From the NCBI GenBank assembly GCA_023512345.1, contig JAILZT010000021.1:1-64000 (forward strand): a stretch of DNA of 64,000 nt. The letters run 5' to 3'. Below are positions 55,133-64,000 of this stretch, in pieces. Each line of letters starts with the position of its first letter. Position 1 is the first letter of the stretch. The notes below the pieces were generated by a model. The model saw only the letters and a list, made by a program, of their open reading frames with translations. It did not search any database and was not told where the DNA came from. The translations under genes were made by a program, and so were the position numbers. The stretch comes from Paenibacillus sp. (GTDB lineage: Bacteria > Bacillota > Bacilli > Paenibacillales > Paenibacillaceae).

Positions 55133-56206
55133 ATGACGATCATTTGGCTTACGCTCATGGTGGGTTTTCTATTCTCATTTCTTGCCCGTTATTATGCCGT
55201 ACCCGATATAAATAGCCCTGTATTTATAAGACCCAGTAAGTCCTTAGCTTACGTCGTTGCTGCTGTAATCGTGATCTGCTCAGGTCTAAGGAACAATATA
55301 GGCGATACCTTCTTTTACATGCATGCTTATATCGTTGACGATTTATCTTGGATGGGGATCCTTCAGAACAAGGATATCGGCTTCGGTATTCTTCAAATGG
55401 TATTGAAAAGCTATACCGATGATCCGCAAATCCTAATTGTAGTTACAGCATTGGTTACCAATTTTCTAATAGTAATGGTGCTGTACAAATATGCAAGATT
55501 GTTTGATCTGGCGGTTTATCTTTATATCACATCAGGTGCATTTATAGTCTCGATGAACGGGATTAGACAGTACCTTACAGCAGCCATTATCTTTGCCGCC
55601 ACTAAGTATATTCTGGATGGCAGCTGGAAGAAGTATATGCTTGTTGTTCTGATTGCGGCCTTGTTTCACCAGAGCGCATTAATCCTGATTCCGATTTACT
55701 TTATCGTGCGCAGAAAGGCTTGGACAACAGCAACGTTTTTAATGCTGGGGCTTGCTGTCCTAATTGTTTTTGGCTTCAATCAATTTTCGGATATTCTCTT
55801 CTCCGCTATTAAGGATACTCAATATGGTGAGTATCAAAGCTTTAGTGAAGGCGGTGCTAACGTCTTCCGGGTCGCTTTTTATGCCCTGCCGCTCGTGATT
55901 GCTTTTCTGGGAAGAGAGAAGCTGAGAGTGCTGTTTCCACACATTGATATTATAGTGAATCTTTCATTAATCGGGTTGCTCCTAATGATTATTTCTACAC
56001 AAAACTGGATTTTCGCCAGGCTGGCCATCTACTTTACGTTATATCAGATCATATTGACCTCATGGGTAGTTAAGGTGTTCCGTAAGAAAGATCAAAAGCT
56101 CGTGTTTTTAAGTCTTTTGATCATCTATCTAGTCTTTTTCTTCTATGAAAATGTGATTACATTGGGACTTCAATACAGGAGCGACTATCTGAAGTGGTTT
56201 CTATAA
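55133..56206 (+). CDS. EpsG-family membrane protein, probable polysaccharide polymerase
   Basis: 357 residues from ATG 55133 with AAAGGGATGAG upstream. About ten to twelve membrane spans. The segment CSGLRNNIGDTFFYMHAY near residue 47 and SMNGIRQYLTAAIIFAATKY near 140 match EpsG/Wzy-like proteins that polymerise repeat units at the outer face of the membrane. Confidence 0.85.
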   Translation: MTIIWLTLMVGFLFSFLARYYAVPDINSPVFIRPSKSLAYVVAAVIVICSGLRNNIGDTFFYMHAYIVDDLSWMGILQNKDIGFGILQMVLKSYTDDPQILIVVTALVTNFLIVMVLYKYARLFDLAVYLYITSGAFIVSMNGIRQYLTAAIIFAATKYILDGSWKKYMLVVLIAALFHQSALILIPIYFIVRRKAWTTATFLMLGLAVLIVFGFNQFSDILFSAIKDTQYGEYQSFSEGGANVFRVAFYALPLVIAFLGREKLRVLFPHIDIIVNLSLIGLLLMIISTQNWIFARLAIYFTLYQIILTSWVVKVFRKKDQKLVFLSLLIIYLVFFFYENVITLGLQYRSDYLKWFL

Positions 56207-56219
56207 AGGAGAAATTTAG

Positions 56220-56954
56220 ATGGAGGATATAGAAAAAATTCCAAGGATTATCCACTACTGCTGGTTTGGAAGAGGAGCAAAGCCGAAAATCCTGCAAAAG
56301 TGCATCATTAGCTGGAAAAAACATTTGCAAGGTTATGAATTCATGGAATGGAATGAGGATAACTTTGACATTAACGCCAATCCATACGTTCGTGAGGCTT
56401 ATGAGGCTAGAAAGTTTGCTTTTGTTAGTGACTATGTACGGCTGCATGCTTTATATGAACGGGGCGGTATTTATATGGATACCGATGTAGAGGTGATTCA
56501 GCCGCTGGACCGTTTTTTGGTACATGAGGCTTTTTCAGGTTTTGAGGATGAAAGCTTTCTCCAATCTGGAACTATGGGTGCAGTGAAAGGACACGGCTGG
56601 ATTAGAGAATTGATGGAGTATTATAACTCTAGAAGCTTTAAGCGGTCTGACGGTACTTACGATACCACTACCAATACTACCGTGATTAGTAGAATCTGCC
56701 GAGAACATGGCCTCCAGCTGAACGGGAAATATCAAGCACTTACGAACGGCGTAATCTTTTACCCGCGCTGCTACTTTAGCCCGTACGATTATATTGATGG
56801 AGGGAACTATATTACGGAGGAAAGCTATACGATACATCATTTTGCCCAATCCTGGCTGCCTTTTCATATTCGGATGAAAAGCCAGTTGAAGAAAACGGTC
56901 AGCAGAGTGATCGGTCATGAGAATGTATCGAAAATAAGGAAGATTTTCTCTTAG
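56220..56954 (+). CDS. GT32-type capsular glycosyltransferase
   Basis: 244 residues. [20 protein letters not shown] at the start and the DXD site [16 protein letters not shown] near residue 80 define the glycosyltransferase sugar-binding (Gly_transf_sug) family; [16 protein letters not shown] precedes it. A cytoplasmic GT-A fold enzyme; donor unknown. Fourteen bases after the EpsG-like gene. Confidence 0.88.
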   Translation: MEDIEKIPRIIHYCWFGRGAKPKILQKCIISWKKHLQGYEFMEWNEDNFDINANPYVREAYEARKFAFVSDYVRLHALYERGGIYMDTDVEVIQPLDRFLVHEAFSGFEDESFLQSGTMGAVKGHGWIRELMEYYNSRSFKRSDGTYDTTTNTTVISRICREHGLQLNGKYQALTNGVIFYPRCYFSPYDYIDGGNYITEESYTIHHFAQSWLPFHIRMKSQLKKTVSRVIGHENVSKIRKIFS

Positions 56955-56967
56955 GGAGCTACCGGAT

Positions 56968-57582
56968 ATGAAGCGAATGTTGGATCTCATAGTTGCCATT
57001 CCCGTATTTCTTGTATTTCTGCCGGTGATTACTATTACGGCGCTTCTTGTTCGTATTAAGTTAGGTTCGCCAATTCTTTTTAAGCAAAGTCGTCCGGGCT
57101 TGCATGGGAAGCCTTTCTATGTGTATAAGTTCCGGACAATGACAGATGAGTCGGATTCCTCAGGCCAGTTGTTGTCTGACCATCTCCGTTTAACCACCTT
57201 TGGGAAGTTTTTGAGAAAATATAGTCTGGATGAACTTCCGCAACTGTGGAATGTGCTCAAAGGTGATATCAGTCTGGTCGGTCCAAGACCGCTGTTAGTG
57301 GACTATCTGCCGCTGTATTCGGAAGAGCAGGCCAGAAGACATGAGGTTAAACCGGGAATCACTGGTTGGGCTCAGGTTAACGGCCGCAACACGATATCCT
57401 GGGAGGAAAAGTTCAAACTGGATATCTGGTATGTGGATCACTACAGCTTCATGCTGGATCTCAAGATATTATGGCTAACGCTGCTTAAAGTTGTTAAGAC
57501 GGAGGGCATTAATAGTGCGGATCATGCTACCATGCCGATGTTTCGAGGGGCTGTTAATAATGAAGAGGGAAGTAGAGGGTGA
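56968..57582 (+). CDS. Undecaprenyl-phosphate sugar phosphotransferase (EpsL-like)
   Basis: 204 residues. One N-terminal hydrophobic span and the bacterial sugar-transferase core: [57 protein letters not shown] and [20 protein letters not shown]. These monotopic enzymes place the first sugar phosphate on undecaprenyl phosphate, priming repeat-unit assembly. The adjacent dehydratase and aminotransferase suggest an acetamido-deoxy sugar as primer. Confidence 0.92.
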   Translation: MKRMLDLIVAIPVFLVFLPVITITALLVRIKLGSPILFKQSRPGLHGKPFYVYKFRTMTDESDSSGQLLSDHLRLTTFGKFLRKYSLDELPQLWNVLKGDISLVGPRPLLVDYLPLYSEEQARRHEVKPGITGWAQVNGRNTISWEEKFKLDIWYVDHYSFMLDLKILWLTLLKVVKTEGINSADHATMPMFRGAVNNEEGSRG

Positions 57583-57587
57583 GACCT

Positions 57588-58754
57588 ATGACAACCAACC
57601 ATCGGATTTTTCTGTCTCCGCCTCACATGAGCGGTAGAGAGCAATACTACATTAATGAAGCTTTCGAGACCAACTGGATCGCTCCGCTTGGACCCAATGT
57701 GGATGCCTTTGAGCAAGAGATAGCCGACTATTCGGGTGTTAGGGGTGCCGCCGCATTGAGCTCAGGTACCGCAGCCCTGCATATAGCTCTGCAACTGCTT
57801 GAAGTAGGTAAGGGAGACCGGGTGTTTTGCTCAACTTTAACTTTTGTAGCGAGTGCGAATCCCATCTGCTACTTGAACGCAGAGCCCGTCTTTATAGACT
57901 CTGAGCCTGATACATGGAACATGTCTCCAAGCGCCCTGCAGCTTGCTCTGGAAGAGGCTGACCGTATAGGGAAGCTGCCCAAAGCCGTCATCGTAGTGCA
58001 TTTATATGGGCAAAGTGCCAAGATGAAAGAAATCCTATCCCTCTGCAATCAATATGATATTCCACTTATTGAAGATGCTGCTGAATCGCTTGGGTCTACA
58101 TATCAAGGACAGCCTAGCGGCTCACTTGGAAAATTTGGAATTTTCTCCTTTAATGGCAATAAGATTATTACCACCTCCGGTGGGGGGATGCTCATTTCGA
58201 ATGATGAGGAAGCCTTGAGAAAAGCTCGTTTTCTGGCGACTCAGGCCAGAGATCCAGCTCCGCATTACCAGCACAGCGTTATGGGCTACAATTACCGGTT
58301 AAGCAATCTTCTAGCCGGGGTAGGCAGAGCACAACTGCAGGTGCTGGATGAGCGGGTGGAATCGAGAAGGGCTATATTTGATAGGTACCAGGCAGCACTG
58401 GGGGGTATAGATCGACTCCACTTCATGCCAGAGCTGGCAGGTACAAAGTCAAACCGCTGGCTGACCGCCCTTACGGTTGATGAGGAAGAAAACGGGATGA
58501 AGTTGCCGGAGCTGCTGAAGGCACTGGCGGATCAAAATATAGAGGCGCGTCCTGTATGGAAACCTCTCCATATGCAGCCTTTATTCGCAGGTTGCTTATT
58601 CTATTCCCATAACGATGAAGTTTGTGTATCTGAGCAGTTATTTCAGACTGGACTGTGCCTACCTTCGGGTTCCAGCATGAGTCTGGGTGAACAGCAAAGA
58701 GTGATTACTTGTATTGAGGAATCTTTAATGACCATTTCTACCCAACCCCACTAA
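57588..58754 (+). CDS. DegT/DnrJ/EryC1-type sugar aminotransferase (EpsN-like)
   Basis: 388 residues from ATG 57588 (GAGGGTGAG upstream; GTG 57579 overlaps the previous stop). Family motifs NEAFETNWIAPLGPNVDAFE, AALSSGTAALHIALQLL, LIEDAAESLGSTYQG and the PLP lysine in FSFNGNKIITTSGGG near residue 190. Converts the 4-keto sugar from the EpsC-like enzyme to a 4-amino sugar. It ends four bases before the convergent acetyltransferase gene, with no terminator between. Confidence 0.92.
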   Translation: MTTNHRIFLSPPHMSGREQYYINEAFETNWIAPLGPNVDAFEQEIADYSGVRGAAALSSGTAALHIALQLLEVGKGDRVFCSTLTFVASANPICYLNAEPVFIDSEPDTWNMSPSALQLALEEADRIGKLPKAVIVVHLYGQSAKMKEILSLCNQYDIPLIEDAAESLGSTYQGQPSGSLGKFGIFSFNGNKIITTSGGGMLISNDEEALRKARFLATQARDPAPHYQHSVMGYNYRLSNLLAGVGRAQLQVLDERVESRRAIFDRYQAALGGIDRLHFMPELAGTKSNRWLTALTVDEEENGMKLPELLKALADQNIEARPVWKPLHMQPLFAGCLFYSHNDEVCVSEQLFQTGLCLPSGSSMSLGEQQRVITCIEESLMTISTQPH

Positions 58755-58758
58755 TTGA

Positions 58759-59418
58759 CTATAGATAGCGTTCCCCGAGCTGACGGGTACGTACAACCCG
58801 GGCAGGAGTTCCGTATGCAACCGAGTACTCCGATATATCGGATAATACGGTGGATCCTGCCCCAATAACTGTATGTTCTCCAATGACTGTAGAGTGGATG
58901 ATATTGGCGCCTATGGAGATCACGCTGCAATCACCGATATGTACATTTCCGCCCGTAGCGGTATTGGGAGCTAGGGTCACAAAGTTTCCTAACGTACTAT
59001 CATGATCAACGGAGGCTTGAGAGTAAAGAATGCAATGATTACCGATGATCGTATCGCTGCCGATAACAGCACCAGCCATAACTACACTCCCCTGACCTAT
59101 GACAGTGCCTTTGGCGAGAGTGGCAGAGGGATGTACAGCAGAAATAAAAGTGAAGTCCGGATGTAGTGAGATCAACTGGTCAACGAGCTGCGATCGCCTC
59201 CAATTATCCCCGATAGCTATAATCCCGCCGTAAATTTGGCTCCCCATGTTGGAAACGACCTGCTCATCACCAAGGATTTCATATCCGTAAATCATGGAGC
59301 CTGGTGACTTATAGCTATCCAATATTCCGATGATCTCGTACAAACCCGCTTTCTCAATAACATCAATTACAGCTTTGGCGTGGCCTCCTGCACCGAATAC
59401 AATGATCTTTCTCAACAC
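58759..59418 (-). CDS. NeuD/PglD-type sugar O/N-acetyltransferase (EpsM-like)
   Basis: 219 residues from GTG at 59418, with GGAGG eight bases upstream on the minus strand; upstream in-frame codons are less well placed. Rossmann-like N-terminal part KIIVFGAGGHAKAVIDVIEK, then left-handed hexapeptide repeats (GTVIGQGSVVMAGAVIGSDT, IIGNHCILYSQASVDHDSTL, GNVHIGDCSVISIGANIIHS). It probably acetylates the amino sugar made by the aminotransferase. In B. subtilis epsM lies in the same direction between epsL and epsN; here it is inverted after the epsN-like gene. Confidence 0.9.
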   Translation of the reverse strand: MLRKIIVFGAGGHAKAVIDVIEKAGLYEIIGILDSYKSPGSMIYGYEILGDEQVVSNMGSQIYGGIIAIGDNWRRSQLVDQLISLHPDFTFISAVHPSATLAKGTVIGQGSVVMAGAVIGSDTIIGNHCILYSQASVDHDSTLGNFVTLAPNTATGGNVHIGDCSVISIGANIIHSTVIGEHTVIGAGSTVLSDISEYSVAYGTPARVVRTRQLGERYL

Positions 59419-59502
59419 TCCATCAGCCTCCATTTCTATTCTCAAACTATATCATACTCCTCTGATGAGCCAGAGTAATTTGTAGCTTTTTGCAACAATC
59501 AT

Positions 59503-59579
59503 TTGACAACTTTCCAGATAGAGTGGTACGCTTTATTTGTGTTCGTTAAATAGAACAAAAACTAATAATTTTGTTCGTT
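59503..59579 (+). promoter_or_regulatory. Promoter region of the second exopolysaccharide operon with SinR-like box 5
   Basis: TTGACA at 59503-59508 with a weak TACGCT at 59527-59532 (18-base spacer). GTTCGTTAAATAGAAC (59541-59556) lies around the expected start site and aligns with the other boxes; GTTCGTT recurs at 59573-59579. Confidence 0.5.
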
Positions 59580-59605
59580 ATCTGCTTAGAGTGAGGAGAA
59601 ACCCC

Positions 59606-60793
59606 ATGGGAAATGCGCTGGGTCTTAGCACGGGGACTTTATCGATAGAAATGCGGCTGTTGCTTGCATTTCTAGCTGAAGACCATAATCCGAATGATCT
59701 GCCGGTGTCTCAGCCGGAACTGTTCCGTGAGACCGATTGGGAGATCTTTATAGAACTTGCCCGGCATCATAGAGTGTACCCTTATCTTTACCGGCGGCTC
59801 AAGCATATGAGTGAAGTGTGGGTTCCAGCCTGGGTCGTTAGGAAAATGAATACCTTATATACTACAAACACTTTTCAAATGCTTCATTTGAGCGGTGAGA
59901 TGGAAAGGGTAGGCAAGCTGTTTGCAGACCAGGATATTGATTGTCTTTTCTTAAAGGGGCCTGTTATTGCCAAGGATCTTTACGGGGATATTTCGCTTAG
60001 AACCTCATGTGATCTGGATTTGATTCTTCCTATTGAAGACTTGTCCAAGGCAGAAGGAATCCTGATTCAGCAGGGTTATCTCAAAGATGATTACATACGT
60101 ACCGTTTTGAATGATTGGAAATGGAGGCATCATCATATTGTATTCTTCCATTCTGAGAAGGGCATAAAGGTTGAGCTTCATTGGAGGCTAAACCCCGCTC
60201 CCGCTAAAGAGCCAGCATTTGCTGATTTGTGGGAGCATAGAAGAACAAGCAGCTTAACAAAGGAACCCATTTATTATCTGGGACGTGAAGATTTGTTCCT
60301 CTTTCTTGTATCCCATGGAGCGAGGCATGGTTGGTCCAGAGTGCGATGGCTGTTGGACATTAAGCAGCTGCTCCTACAACAGTTGGACGCTCCAAAGCTT
60401 ACCGCTCTTCTACGTAAGCATCATTATTATTACATTGGAGGACAGGCGCTGGCGCTTACTTCCGGGTTGCTGTCGGTTTCGATAGATCCTCAACTGCAGC
60501 CTATGGAAAGAGCCAACAAGTCCAGACGTTTGGCGCAAGAAGCTTTATTTTATATGGAACGAATGGTTAATCTGCATTCACCTCCTATTCCACCTGAAGT
60601 AGAGAGTTATCATAAGCGGCATCAATTCGCATTATTGACATTCAGCCGTAAATTCTTGTTCGTTTTGAGCTTTCTATTTCCGTACCCGGAGGATGCGGAG
60701 ACGTTACCGTTACCGAAAAATCTACATTTTCTCTATGTTCCGTTGAGACCGGTCTTATGGGCTTGGAGGAAGACGATTGGAGGGCAAGGATGA
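59606..60793 (+). CDS. Nucleotidyltransferase-fold protein of a polysaccharide operon
   Basis: 395 residues from ATG 59606, with GAGGAG upstream. The LFLKGPVIAKDLYGDISLRT and SCDLDLILPIEDLSKAE segments (near residue 118) match the uncharacterised nucleotidyltransferase family (NTP_transf_5-like), with a G-x-D-x-D metal motif partly visible as CDLDL. KVELHWRLNP and FLFLVSHGARHGWSRVRWLLD are also typical. Biochemical role unknown; members recur in capsule and lasso-peptide loci. It overlaps the next gene by four bases (ATGA). Confidence 0.8.
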   Translation: MGNALGLSTGTLSIEMRLLLAFLAEDHNPNDLPVSQPELFRETDWEIFIELARHHRVYPYLYRRLKHMSEVWVPAWVVRKMNTLYTTNTFQMLHLSGEMERVGKLFADQDIDCLFLKGPVIAKDLYGDISLRTSCDLDLILPIEDLSKAEGILIQQGYLKDDYIRTVLNDWKWRHHHIVFFHSEKGIKVELHWRLNPAPAKEPAFADLWEHRRTSSLTKEPIYYLGREDLFLFLVSHGARHGWSRVRWLLDIKQLLLQQLDAPKLTALLRKHHYYYIGGQALALTSGLLSVSIDPQLQPMERANKSRRLAQEALFYMERMVNLHSPPIPPEVESYHKRHQFALLTFSRKFLFVLSFLFPYPEDAETLPLPKNLHFLYVPLRPVLWAWRKTIGGQG

Positions 60794-62013
60794 AGAAGGT
60801 ACTGATCACCTCATATGATATGGAAGTGGGAGGGGTGGAAAGAAGCCTTGCCAGCATGCTGGAGCATTTTGACTATGAACACCATGATGTGGATGTGATG
60901 CTCTATCGCCACCAGGGTGACTTTCTGGACTTGCTTTCCCCGCAGGTGAACTTGCTTAAGGAGCAACCCGCCTATTCAACCTTCCGAAAAACAATACAGG
61001 AAGCATTTAGGGAAGGTCACTACCGTATCGCAATGGGACGTATTCTGGCAAAAATCCATACGGAATGTATCCGAAGAATCCGGAAGATCCCTGAACCCGG
61101 CTATTATCAAATGCAGCTGATATGGAAGTATGTGCTGCCTTATCTCCCTAAGTTTCAACAGGAGTATGACGTTGCGATCAGTTATTTATGGCCTCATTAT
61201 TTTGTGGCCGATAAAGTGAAAGCCAAGCTGAAGATCGGATGGATTCATACGGATTATTTAACAATAGAAACAGATATCCAAGCTGATTTTAAAATGTGGA
61301 GCAAATTTGATTATATTATCGCAGTATCGGAAGCGTGCAAAGTCTCTTTTTTGCAGAAATACGGGTCACTGGAAGAGAAAGTAGTTGTGATTGAGAATAT
61401 CACATCCCCTTATTTTATTAGAATAATGGCAAATAAAGAGGTAGAGAACCCTATGGTGGATGACCCTAACTTCAAACTGGTTACCGTGGGGAGATTGTCT
61501 TATCAGAAAGGTCTCGACTTAGCGGTTAAAGCCTTGAGAGCCTTGAAAGACAAGGGTTATGACAACATCAATTGGTACATTGTCGGTTATGGAAACGATG
61601 AGGCCATGCTGAAAGAGATGATAGCTGAACATCATCTGGAGAACAGCTTTATCCTGTTGGGTAAGCAAACGAACCCCTATCCATTTATGAGTTCATGCGA
61701 CTTATATGTTCAACCTTCGCGCTATGAGGGCAAGGCTGTGACGGTTACAGAGGCCAAAATTTTAGGGAAACCCATATTGATTACCAACTACTCTACAGCG
61801 CCCAGTCAGGTGACGGATGGAGTTGATGGTTCCATTACAGAGCTTTCCGTAGAAGGAATTGTCCAAGGTATTGAGCGTTTGTATCTGAATGGGGACCTGC
61901 GTCAAAGGCTCTCGGGTCATTGCAGCAGATCTGATCATAGCAACACTTATGAATTGGAGAAGCTGTATAGCCTGATCAGCGAAAGGGAGGAGGCTGTTCT
62001 CAGTGCAATATAA
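60790..62013 (+). CDS. Glycosyltransferase family 4
   Basis: 407 residues from ATG 60790, with GGAGGGCAAGG just upstream. MKKVLITSYDMEVGGVERSL fits GT4 acceptor domains; the donor domain shows VTVGRLSYQKGLDLAVKALR and SRYEGKAVTVTEAKILGKPI. Overlaps both neighbouring genes, indicating coupled translation. Confidence 0.9.
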   Translation: MKKVLITSYDMEVGGVERSLASMLEHFDYEHHDVDVMLYRHQGDFLDLLSPQVNLLKEQPAYSTFRKTIQEAFREGHYRIAMGRILAKIHTECIRRIRKIPEPGYYQMQLIWKYVLPYLPKFQQEYDVAISYLWPHYFVADKVKAKLKIGWIHTDYLTIETDIQADFKMWSKFDYIIAVSEACKVSFLQKYGSLEEKVVVIENITSPYFIRIMANKEVENPMVDDPNFKLVTVGRLSYQKGLDLAVKALRALKDKGYDNINWYIVGYGNDEAMLKEMIAEHHLENSFILLGKQTNPYPFMSSCDLYVQPSRYEGKAVTVTEAKILGKPILITNYSTAPSQVTDGVDGSITELSVEGIVQGIERLYLNGDLRQRLSGHCSRSDHSNTYELEKLYSLISEREEAVLSAI

Positions 62014-63055
62014 GGTGAGTGTTATTATCCCCGTATATAATGCTGAACAGTATCTCATTCCGTGTATACATTCTCTCCTGTCCCAGAGTCTTCATGAATG
62101 CCAGTTTGTATTTGTAAATGACGGTTCTGAGGATGGCAGCTTAGGAATTCTTAAGGAATATGCAGCGAAGGATTCGCGAATGGTTCTGGTGGATCAGGAT
62201 AATCAGGGGGTAAGTGCAGCTAGAAACGCAGGCATGACGGCAGCCCTCGGAGAATACATCGGTTTTGTAGATGCGGACGATACCGTGGAGAGAGAAATGT
62301 TCGAAACTCTTTATTTAGCTGCAGTACAAGATCATTGCGATGTGGTGATTTCCAATTTTGAAAGTGAACTCGGACTCCATACTGTAATTACTAGGTATCC
62401 GTTCTCCGTGGAAGCGGTCCTGCATGAAGAGGATATCAAGCGTGACATCCTTCCCTATTACATCAAAAACGATAATTGCAATACGGCCTGCAGCAAACTT
62501 TACAAAAGACAAACATTAATTGAGCATGGCATAGTTTTTCCGGAGAAAGTGGCCTTGGGAGAAGACGGGATGTTCAATATGAGCTTCTTCTGTGTTGCAG
62601 AGAGAGCCAAATACATGGATTATACCGGATATCACTATCGGGAGACTCCAGGGAGTGCCACAAGAAACATAGTGAAACAAGACTACTTCAAAAGAGCATT
62701 AGAGGTATATCAATCTGTTTTGCCTGATGCTTATGTCGTTAAGCTTGAAAATACCGATATCGGAAGACTCAAATCCATCAGGCTCATTCATTCGGCATTA
62801 GCCATTCTACATATTTATATGGAGCCAACCCGTGAGGTTGATTTCAGAACGAGATACGCCTACATCAGAAGTGTAGTAAACAATGAACAGATACAGGCTT
62901 CGCTTCCTTTGTACTACGAGGCAGAATTTAGTTCACTGGGCAGATATCACAAATGGATCATTGGAATGATGCGCAGAAGGCAAGTCGGCGGTATTTATCT
63001 GGCTATTCTTTACAGCAGAATCCGTAACCAATCGCAGGGGAGGAAAGCAATGTGA
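62003..63055 (+). CDS. Glycosyltransferase family 2
   Basis: 350 residues from GTG 62003, preceded by GGGAGGAGG about 11 bases away and lying inside the end of the previous gene. KVSVIIPVYNAEQYLIPCIH, FVNDGSEDGSLGILKEY, GVSAARNAGMTAALGEYIGF and VDADDTVEREMFETLY are standard GT2 motifs, including the DXD-like ADD. Donor unknown. Confidence 0.92.
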   Translation: MQYKVSVIIPVYNAEQYLIPCIHSLLSQSLHECQFVFVNDGSEDGSLGILKEYAAKDSRMVLVDQDNQGVSAARNAGMTAALGEYIGFVDADDTVEREMFETLYLAAVQDHCDVVISNFESELGLHTVITRYPFSVEAVLHEEDIKRDILPYYIKNDNCNTACSKLYKRQTLIEHGIVFPEKVALGEDGMFNMSFFCVAERAKYMDYTGYHYRETPGSATRNIVKQDYFKRALEVYQSVLPDAYVVKLENTDIGRLKSIRLIHSALAILHIYMEPTREVDFRTRYAYIRSVVNNEQIQASLPLYYEAEFSSLGRYHKWIIGMMRRRQVGGIYLAILYSRIRNQSQGRKAM

Positions 63056-64000
63056 GAATCATGATGTTCGCTCATGGAGGCAGCTTGAATAGGGGATGTG
63101 AGGCCATTGTTCGCTCCTCTACGGGAATTATCAAAGAGGGAATAGGCGGAGCTAAGGTCTTTTTGTTATCCGATAGACCGGATACGGATCGAATCATCGG
63201 TACGCTTGATCATATCTATGATGGTTCTGCAATACCTATCTCTAAATATTCACCCCAATGGTTGATGTCATTGCTAAGAGTAAGACTGTTCAAGGATGAA
63301 AAATATGCTCTTGGTCAAATTCATAACAACGTCATCAAACGTATTGGACTGGCTGATGTCTGTATGTCGATTGGGGGGGACAACTACTGTTACGGTGAGC
63401 AACCGGGTTGGTACGAAATCAACCGAAGAATTAAGAAAAAAGGGAAAAAGCTGGTGCTATGGGGCTGTTCCATCGGTGAAGAAGATATCACCCCCCGTAA
63501 ATTGGAGGATTTGAAGCTCTTTGACCTCATTCTGGCTCGGGAGACCTTGACCTACAACATGCTTAAGAATAAGGGACTTACGAATGTGAGATTAGTAGCC
63601 GATCCAGCGTTTACCATGGAAAAGGTAGAGCTTGCACTTCCTATAGGATGGCAAGTGGGGAATACCATAGGCCTCAATTTCAGCCCTCTGGTTATGAGCC
63701 GTAATCAACAATCCAAAGGAGCGATTCGGGAACTGATCAGCCATATACTGCGAACTACAGATATGACGATTGCCTTGACCCCCCACGTCATTGAAGATGG
63801 CAACAATGACTTTGATGTACTCCATGAGTACTATCAGGAATTCAAGCATACGGGTCGTGTAATTCTGCTTCCTGGGAATCTAACTGCTGTGCAATACAAG
63901 GGTTATATCGCTAGAATGAGATTTTTCATAGGTGCAAGAACTCATGCTACTATTGCTGCCTATTCCAATCTGGTTCCCACTATAGTGCTGGGGTATAGCG
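63052..64000 (+). CDS. Polysaccharide pyruvyl transferase family protein (3' partial)
   Basis: GTG 63052 follows GGGGAGG by eight bases and overlaps the previous stop by four. The frame stays open for 316 codons to the window edge. It begins VRIMMFAHGGSLNRGCEAIV, with SIGGDNYCYGEQPGWYEI near residue 105, LVLWGCSIGEEDI near 135, and FFIGARTHATIAAYSNLVPT near the edge, all typical of the family that adds ketal pyruvate to polysaccharides (EpsI/EpsO and CsaB relatives). Pyruvylation would give the polymer negative charge. The end of the gene lies outside the window. Confidence 0.88.
   Translation, partial: MRIMMFAHGGSLNRGCEAIVRSSTGIIKEGIGGAKVFLLSDRPDTDRIIGTLDHIYDGSAIPISKYSPQWLMSLLRVRLFKDEKYALGQIHNNVIKRIGLADVCMSIGGDNYCYGEQPGWYEINRRIKKKGKKLVLWGCSIGEEDITPRKLEDLKLFDLILARETLTYNMLKNKGLTNVRLVADPAFTMEKVELALPIGWQVGNTIGLNFSPLVMSRNQQSKGAIRELISHILRTTDMTIALTPHVIEDGNNDFDVLHEYYQEFKHTGRVILLPGNLTAVQYKGYIARMRFFIGARTHATIAAYSNLVPTIVLGYS

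Overview
The window looks like chromosomal DNA of a spore-forming, low-to-mid GC Bacillota, most probably Paenibacillus or a close relative. Evidence: S-layer-homology (SLH) anchored surface proteins with fibronectin repeats, a GerA-type germinant receptor operon, bacillithiol synthesis (YojF/BshB2), strong AGGAGG-type ribosome sites with frequent GTG/TTG starts, a TPP riboswitch before thiC, a CIRCE operator and an epsA-O-like exopolysaccharide cluster. No rRNA, tRNA, CRISPR array, insertion sequence or phage module was recognised.

Layout. 1-2.7 kb: 3' part of a large SLH surface protein with near-identical fibronectin modules. 2.8-5.6 kb: AAC(3)-type acetyltransferase, yojF-bshB2 and a DUF1801 gene. 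5.6-9.6 kb (minus): gerA/gerC/gerB-type germination operon, with a 29-codon membrane peptide divergent from it. 9.6-12.0 kb (minus): GMC oxidoreductase plus gluconate-dehydrogenase-subunit-3-like partner. 12.3-16.6 kb: a LacI-type sensor fused to PAS-GGDEF-EAL, a YgjP-type metallopeptidase and an Asp/Glu racemase. 16.7-20 kb: self-regulated TetR-ABC exporter operon. 20-22.4 kb (minus): Met/His-tailed membrane protein and a secreted GH5-X2-CBM46-like endoglucanase with a CRE. 22.8-25.6 kb: quinol nitric-oxide reductase and a HEAT protein. 25.7-26.4 kb: repeat-rich spacer and CIRCE-controlled promoter of htpG. 28.4-36.4 kb: DUF116 protein, ABC exporter, MFS transporter with an APH-fold kinase, malic enzyme, DUF554 and zinc-ribbon proteins. 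36.4-41 kb: TPP riboswitch-thiC, a SMI1/KNR4-like protein and an acyl-CoA synthetase.

41-64 kb is the most distinctive part: an exopolysaccharide and cell-surface region. It holds a small secreted aromatic-rich protein behind a long structured leader, two divergent paralogous beta-helix proteins (one SLH-anchored, one freely secreted), a GT14-type glycosyltransferase and an eps-like operon (Wzz/tyrosine-kinase pair, EpsC-like dehydratase, glycosyltransferases, EpsG-like polymerase, priming transferase, aminotransferase). An inverted acetyltransferase follows, then a second operon (nucleotidyltransferase-fold protein, two glycosyltransferases, pyruvyl transferase) that runs off the right edge.

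Five promoter regions in this part share a 16-bp imperfect palindrome close to GTTCTNTATAAAGAAC. It contains or closely resembles the SinR half-site GTTCTYT known from Bacillus subtilis biofilm genes. Two of the sites lie in a duplicated 77-bp promoter module, inside the 17-bp spacer between -35 and -10. This suggests a single matrix regulon covering the polysaccharide operons, the beta-helix proteins and the small secreted protein, and it is the best candidate in the window for an undescribed system.
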